64,000 nt of DNA from Jannaschia pohangensis (GTDB taxonomy: Bacteria; Pseudomonadota; Alphaproteobacteria; Rhodobacterales; Rhodobacteraceae), in the NCBI RefSeq assembly GCF_900113875.1, contig NZ_FORA01000001.1:434001-498000 (forward strand), in the 5' to 3' direction. Below, piece after piece: positions 59,553-64,000 of this stretch. The notes under the pieces are model-generated. The model made no database searches. It was not told where the DNA came from and saw only the letters and a list, made by a program, of their open reading frames with translations. Both the position numbers and the translations under genes were made by a program. Position 1 is the first letter of the stretch. The number at the start of each line of letters is the position of its first letter.

Positions 59553-61099
59553 GAGCGGGTCCACCTGTAGAGCCAGACTTCGGTCACGGGCGTGCCATCC
59601 TTGAAGACCTGGGCGCGCAGTTCCGTGGACTCCGCGTCACCGGGGTCGAAGGTGAACGCCAACCGGGCCCCTCCGGTTTCAGGGTTCGGCTGAAACACGC
59701 CGGTGCTCGTCTCAGCGCGGCTTGCGTTCACGAAAAGGGTGAACCCCTCGAGCGCGCCATAGACGGGCGGGACGTCGAACGAAGGATGCGGGGCAAAGTC
59801 GATGGCGGCCAGAATGGCATCCCGACGGAAGTTCAGACCCATGTGGGTGTTGAGCACGCGGGCCACGTCCTTGCGGCGCGGCGGCGCGGCCCGGCCCGCC
59901 TCGTCGCCCCAGGTCATCCGGTAGGCAAAGCGGTGCTCCTGCCCCGGCGCCAACGGATCGCGGGGCCGCCAATAAGCGACGATGTTGTCGTAGATTTCCT
60001 CGTCCGACGGGATTTCGACCAGTCGGACGACCCCCGGGCCCCAATCGCCCTCGGGCTCGATCCAGAGGCTCGGGCGCTCGTGGTAATGCGCCTCGAGATC
60101 GGCAAAGTCGGACAGGCGGCGGGCGCGCTGCATCAGGCCAAAGCCGCGCGGGCTGTCGTCGACGAAGCTCGACACCTGCAATTCGACCGGATTAGCCAGG
60201 GGGCGCCACAGCATCTCGCCAGCGCCGTTCCAGATCAGCAGACCGTCGCTGTCGTGGATGGCAGGGCGGAAATCCTGGAACCGGTGACGGTTCGTCTGAT
60301 CGTAGAGGAACATCGACGTCAGCGGTCCGATCCCCGCGTGGTCCAGTGGAACCCGGGGATAAAGGCTGCATTCGACGCGCATCTCGCAGGCCTCGCCCGG
60401 CGTGATCTCGAACCGGTAGGCCCCGGCGACGGACGGGCTGTCGAGCAGGGCGTGCATGATGATGACCGGATCGCCCGGCGTCGGCTCCTCGACCCAGAAG
60501 CGGGTGAAGTCGGGGAATTCCTCGCCTTCCGGATCGCCAGTCTTGAGGGCGAGGCCCCGTGCGGACAAGCCATAAGCCTGCGCCGCCCCGATGGCGCGGA
60601 AATAGCTTGCCCCCTGGAACACGGCGAATTCGCGGTGGTTGAACTCCCCCTCGAAGAGATGCCGGAACCGCAGGCCCGAATAGCCCATCGTCTCGTCCAC
60701 GGCGAGGACAGGAGCATCGTCGGTGCTGTCGAAGAGGTCCATGTCGAAGGCCAGGCGATGCGCCGTATCGGCCTGAACCACGTCGATTTCGACCGCGCGG
60801 GGGAAGTAGAGGCCGGGATGGAACAGGTCCATCTCGAAGAGGAAGGGGTCTTCCGCCCAGATCGCATTCTGCACGTTGAACCAGATCTTGCGGTATTCGT
60901 CATAGGTCAGATCGCGCCAGGCGGCGGGCACCTCGGGGCGAGGCCGGAACTCCGACAGGGCCAGTTGCTGCGCCAGGACGCGGACGGTGTCGGCGGTGAA
61001 AGGCTCGGACGACAGGAACCGGGGCATGGCCGCCCGCACGGGCGCCGCCATCAGGGCCAGCGCCGAGGTGCCCAGGGCCAGAAATGCGCGGCGCTTCAT
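59549..61099 (-). CDS. opgG: Periplasmic glucan biosynthesis protein
   Basis: This 516-residue exported protein has a signal beginning MKRRAFLALGTSALALMAAPVRA; the double arginine suggests Tat export as for the OpgD paralogue. Family segments LTYDEYRKIWF, FHPGLYFPRAVEID, EDFRPAIHDSDGLLIWNG-like sequence (DFRPAIHDSDGLLIWNG) and YRMTWG are visible. OpgG works on or releases the beta-glucan chain in the periplasm. It overlaps opgC and opgH by 4 bp on each side. Confidence 0.93.
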   Translation of the reverse strand: MKRRAFLALGTSALALMAAPVRAAMPRFLSSEPFTADTVRVLAQQLALSEFRPRPEVPAAWRDLTYDEYRKIWFNVQNAIWAEDPFLFEMDLFHPGLYFPRAVEIDVVQADTAHRLAFDMDLFDSTDDAPVLAVDETMGYSGLRFRHLFEGEFNHREFAVFQGASYFRAIGAAQAYGLSARGLALKTGDPEGEEFPDFTRFWVEEPTPGDPVIIMHALLDSPSVAGAYRFEITPGEACEMRVECSLYPRVPLDHAGIGPLTSMFLYDQTNRHRFQDFRPAIHDSDGLLIWNGAGEMLWRPLANPVELQVSSFVDDSPRGFGLMQRARRLSDFADLEAHYHERPSLWIEPEGDWGPGVVRLVEIPSDEEIYDNIVAYWRPRDPLAPGQEHRFAYRMTWGDEAGRAAPPRRKDVARVLNTHMGLNFRRDAILAAIDFAPHPSFDVPPVYGALEGFTLFVNASRAETSTGVFQPNPETGGARLAFTFDPGDAESTELRAQVFKDGTPVTEVWLYRWTRS

Positions 61100-62391
61100 C
61101 GTTTGACCTTCCAAGGTTGGGATTTGAACCACCCTGCCCCGTACGCGCAGGCGATCAGAAGGCCAAAGCCGGTCAGGTTGATGAGGGTCCAGGTCAGGGC
61201 ATTGCGCCCGATCTCGTCCAGAACATAGCCGTTCACCCGCGCAAGAACCATCGAGAAGACGAAGACGGCGAGGCTCTGCTGGCCGACCTTCATGACGATG
61301 GTCACGACTTCGTCCCACAGACGGGCCAAGGCCCCTTGTCCGGCGGCGATCAGGCGATGGCCGCCCTGACCCGCAGCGGCCCAGGCGACATAGGCCAGCG
61401 ACAGGAAATGCAGGTAATGCAGGATCGCGTGGTCGGATTTATCGTACCAATCCTTGTTGTCCTGACGCCAGTCGAACACCGGGTTGCAGTTGCCGAACCC
61501 CGTCTCGGTGCAGCCGGTCATAGCGGTATAGACGCCCTTGAGCAGGTCCGTCTCAAAAAGCCGGAAGCCGACGCTGGACAGGACGGCGCTGACGATCAGG
61601 ACCGCAATCGCCAGCCCCATGAGCCAGGGTTTGACCGGCGGCGCGGGAATCCAGCCGCGCATGAAGGCAAACCCCGTGAAGAACAGCAATTGCCAGCCGA
61701 AGGGGTTGAAATACCACTGCCGTTCCGACCAGGGCTCGGCGGGAAGGGACAAGTGCAAATGTTCCAGACCGATCAGCCCCAACAGATTGTCCTGGGCAAA
61801 GAACCAGACCGTCACCGACAGCACGGCCAGCAACGGGAACGACACCCGTGCAACACCCATCACCACCGGCATCATGATCAGCACGACCATATACATGGGC
61901 AGGATGTCGAAATAATTCGGCACATAGGTCAGCGTCATCAGACCGATCAGCTGCGGCGCGGGATCGGCAAAGAACCGGGTCAGGTTCAGGCTGCCGATGT
62001 ATTCGCGGTCGGGGTGCCAGCCGGTCGCGTCGATCGCCGCAAGGATCGTGGCGATGGCGAGGAACATGCAGATGTGCGCCCAATAGATCTGCCACACCCG
62101 AAACCCGACTCGCGCGGTGCCGAAACCCCAACCCGCCCGATCGAACGTGCGCCCGAAGGCGATGGCCGAGGCCATGCCCGAACAGAACACGAAGATTTCC
62201 GTCGCGTCCGAAAACCCCCATCGGGCCGGAATCCAGAGCGTCCAGGCATTTCCCGGCGTATGCGCCACCAGGATTATGAACATCGCCATCCCCCGGAAGA
62301 AATCCAGCCGGGGGTCGCGGACCGTGGCCGCCGCGGCGGTCGAAGGGATGGCCGCGGGGGAAAATGCGGTATGGGGCGAAGTCACACTCAT
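61096..62391 (-). CDS. opgC: Glucan succinyltransferase OpgC
   Basis: This 431-residue membrane acyltransferase has about ten hydrophobic segments and the family opening RDPRLDFFRGMAMFIILVAH (residues 25-44). FVFCSGMASAIAFGR and HFLSLAYVAW follow. OpgC adds succinyl groups to periplasmic glucans, giving them charge. Together with opgG and opgH it forms a coupled three-gene operon transcribed leftward, downstream of the TPR-protein gene (33-nt gap). No opgI is visible. Confidence 0.9.
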   Translation of the reverse strand: MSVTSPHTAFSPAAIPSTAAAATVRDPRLDFFRGMAMFIILVAHTPGNAWTLWIPARWGFSDATEIFVFCSGMASAIAFGRTFDRAGWGFGTARVGFRVWQIYWAHICMFLAIATILAAIDATGWHPDREYIGSLNLTRFFADPAPQLIGLMTLTYVPNYFDILPMYMVVLIMMPVVMGVARVSFPLLAVLSVTVWFFAQDNLLGLIGLEHLHLSLPAEPWSERQWYFNPFGWQLLFFTGFAFMRGWIPAPPVKPWLMGLAIAVLIVSAVLSSVGFRLFETDLLKGVYTAMTGCTETGFGNCNPVFDWRQDNKDWYDKSDHAILHYLHFLSLAYVAWAAAGQGGHRLIAAGQGALARLWDEVVTIVMKVGQQSLAVFVFSMVLARVNGYVLDEIGRNALTWTLINLTGFGLLIACAYGAGWFKSQPWKVKR

Positions 62392-62424
62392 CTATGCGCA
62401 ATCTTTGGGTTCAGTGCGCGCAAA

Positions 62425-63789
62425 TTATGCAGTCGCGCCCTGTGGGCAAGCGGATTTTGCTGCACGTGCAATCAATGCGCGCCGCGCCGCCGCATAACCG
62501 TCTTCGTGGCCGCCGCGCCGCCGCGTCCGGTCGGCCAGCAGGATCTCCGCTTCGCTCAACCGCCCGGCCCTGAGGCCCGCATCGATGGTCAGCCGTTCGA
62601 ACACATCGCGTTGCGCATGACTTCCGCCCGCATCCTGCATGTGCGGGCGCGCTTTCGAGAGCGCGGCGAAGGCCAGGCCGTAATCGCCGTCGCCGAATGC
62701 CTCGAGGCCCCGGGCCGCGTTCAAGCCGGGAATCGCCATTCGCGCATCAACCTCGTTTGCACCGCGCTCGGCATCGCGGGCCAGCCGGGCCATCATGCGG
62801 GCGGTCGCATCCTCACGATGCTCCCGGGTCAGCGCCAGAAGGTAGTGCAGATCGGCGAAAATCAGGCAGCCATCCTCGGTCCGGTTTTCGGCAAGATCGG
62901 CGAGTTCTTCCCAACGGTGGCCGACATCGACGCCTTCCAGTTCCAACCGGCTGAGCAGGGAGGTGGCATTGGAGATATCGCGGTAATCGTCGGTCTTCTC
63001 GGCCCGGATATGCCCGTCATAAAGGTCAAGGGCGTCCTCCATCCGTCCGATATCCAGCATCATCAAGGCCTTGTGCCACCAGACGTGGAAGCGGAAGTTG
63101 TTGCAATGGGCCCAGGCCCCTTCCCGCCCCTCGAGCCATTGCAGCCCGCCTTTGGCGTCGCCGGTCATGTCGTGCACATGCGCCACCGCATGCAGACCCC
63201 AGGCATCGTCGGACGCGAGCGTCAGCGCGGCCCGCCCGGTCAGCGCGGCGCGGGCATAGTCGCCTGTCTCCTCCAGCGCGAAGGCATGGCAGCCAAGCAG
63301 GTAGCCGCGCCCGGCATGATCGTCGCCGTAGTGCGGCAGCACCGCTTCGATGGACTGGCGCATTCCCTTGCCGTCACCGATGACGAAGCGCAGCGCATGG
63401 CTCAGCTTCATGGCAAGCGTATCGCCAGGGGCCACGGCCAGGATTGCCTCAAGCTCGGCGATGGCCGACGTGATCTGACTGGCCAGGAACAGGCGCAGCG
63501 CGGCCAACAGACGCCGTTCACGCGGATTGGCCGTATCCCGCAGGGTTTCGGCCCGGGCCAGCGCCGCCTCGGCGTCGGCCATCAATTCGCGACGCCCCAG
63601 AAGGCCATAGAACAGCCCCTTGACCGCATAGGCGGCCCCGAAGTCCGGCGCCAACTCGAGCAATTTGCCAAGATGAACAGGTGTCGCGGCCCCATGGGCC
63701 AGGAATGCGCGGACCATGGCGTTCCACGCATCCACAGCCGCCCCATCGGTCAGAGATACAGGCTGGTCGAAAAGATCATGGCGGGACAT
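62425..63789 (-). CDS. TTC38-like tetratricopeptide repeat protein
   Basis: This 454-residue soluble protein is made of helical repeats. Repeat-like segments include YAVKGLFYGLLGRRELMADA, GLHAVAHVHDMTGDAKGGLQ and HKALMMLDIGRMEDALDLYD. The pattern HAVAHV..M..DA.GG and the HNNFRFHVWWH-like region (CNNFRFHVWWHKALM) are characteristic of the TTC38 family, whose function is unknown. It has no signal peptide or membrane segment. It precedes the opg operon by 33 nt and may share its transcript, though no functional tie is known. Confidence 0.8.
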   Translation of the reverse strand: MSRHDLFDQPVSLTDGAAVDAWNAMVRAFLAHGAATPVHLGKLLELAPDFGAAYAVKGLFYGLLGRRELMADAEAALARAETLRDTANPRERRLLAALRLFLASQITSAIAELEAILAVAPGDTLAMKLSHALRFVIGDGKGMRQSIEAVLPHYGDDHAGRGYLLGCHAFALEETGDYARAALTGRAALTLASDDAWGLHAVAHVHDMTGDAKGGLQWLEGREGAWAHCNNFRFHVWWHKALMMLDIGRMEDALDLYDGHIRAEKTDDYRDISNATSLLSRLELEGVDVGHRWEELADLAENRTEDGCLIFADLHYLLALTREHREDATARMMARLARDAERGANEVDARMAIPGLNAARGLEAFGDGDYGLAFAALSKARPHMQDAGGSHAQRDVFERLTIDAGLRAGRLSEAEILLADRTRRRGGHEDGYAAARRALIARAAKSACPQGATA

Positions 63790-64000
63790 GGCGGCTCCGG
63801 AAGGCGAAGGAAAAGACGGATGAGTCTGACGACACTTATTCGCCAGCCCGCATTCATCCTATAGAAGAAGCCGCCGCATAACGGACACGTGAGCCAACGT
63901 CATCACCTTTGAGCGAAAATCGGGCATCCCAGACCCGCCATGCGCAAGCTTCCGCCGGTTTCAACGACTTACGTGAGGTCGAATGGGTCGTCGCGGTCCA
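63790..64000. other. Right-end stretch without a recognised gene
   Basis: These 211 bp hold no open frame that I can support. On the minus strand the sequence around 63855-63860 (CTATAG) resembles a -10 element for the TPR gene, but no clear -35 accompanies it. The region beyond the window may contain a gene entering from the right. Confidence 0.4.

Noticed and set aside
1-64000. CRISPR arrays, tRNA or rRNA genes, insertion sequences, prophage
   Set aside because: No repeat-spacer periodicity, cloverleaf, rRNA segment, transposase or phage protein was seen on either strand.

Overview
The window is a gene-dense stretch of a GC-rich alphaproteobacterial chromosome, most likely Rhodobacterales (Roseobacter/Paracoccus relatives). 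The evidence is the NasT-NasS-controlled nitrate assimilation cluster, an opgC-opgG-opgH glucan operon, a glycine-betaine-type Rieske/DgcA catabolic set, a PL15 alginate-lyase locus and both DctP- and TAXI-type TRAP transporters. Genes are packed with many 4-bp ATGA overlaps. I see no rRNA, tRNA, CRISPR array, insertion sequence, phage gene or obvious pseudogene. One gene (a metallo-beta-lactamase-fold protein) runs off the left edge.

Left part (1-13030). A Crp/Fnr regulator, a DUF2892 membrane protein and an MBL-fold hydrolase form a probable sulfur or redox stress module. A leftward set encodes a Rieske N-demethylase, its reductase, a DgcA-like flavoprotein, an ATP-dependent hydantoinase pair (HyuA/HyuB) and an atypical SDR. 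It starts at a divergent LysR gene across a 28-bp palindrome. A GntR regulator and a GNAT acetyltransferase follow.

13264-17914. A Pot-type ABC transporter (ATPase, Tat-exported binding protein, two permeases) ends in a hydantoin-racemase-like gene. Together with HyuAB this suggests uptake and use of cyclic amides or amino-acid-like compounds.

18011-35153. This is a uronate and alginate-oligosaccharide locus: a MATE transporter, a GntR regulator, an AlgS/M1/M2/Q-like ABC importer, a PL15 exo-lyase with both catalytic residues, a DEH-reductase-like SDR, then a DadA-like oxidase, a DctPQM TRAP system and an Asp/Glu racemase. Converging on it are kdgF-like, kduI and kduD. Three promoters here share a GTATAC-centred operator, which ties MATE, the alg operon and kdgF-kduI-kduD to one regulon. 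KDG kinase and KDPG aldolase are not in the window.

35163-40916. A pcaC-pcaH-pcaG-BKACE set for protocatechuate lies beside a TAXI/fused-permease TRAP transporter.

41027-55517. Nitrate assimilation, all leftward: nasT, nasS, a leader with stem-loops and a terminator, nrtA, nrtB, a double-ATPase nrtCD, a globin, nirB, nirD, nasA, a TrpD-like gene and cysG.

55667-64000. An orphan CheD, a rhodanese-esterase pair, opgC-opgG-opgH and a TTC38-like TPR protein. A cross-cutting observation is that all five transporter binding-protein genes are followed at once by a strong hairpin before the next gene.
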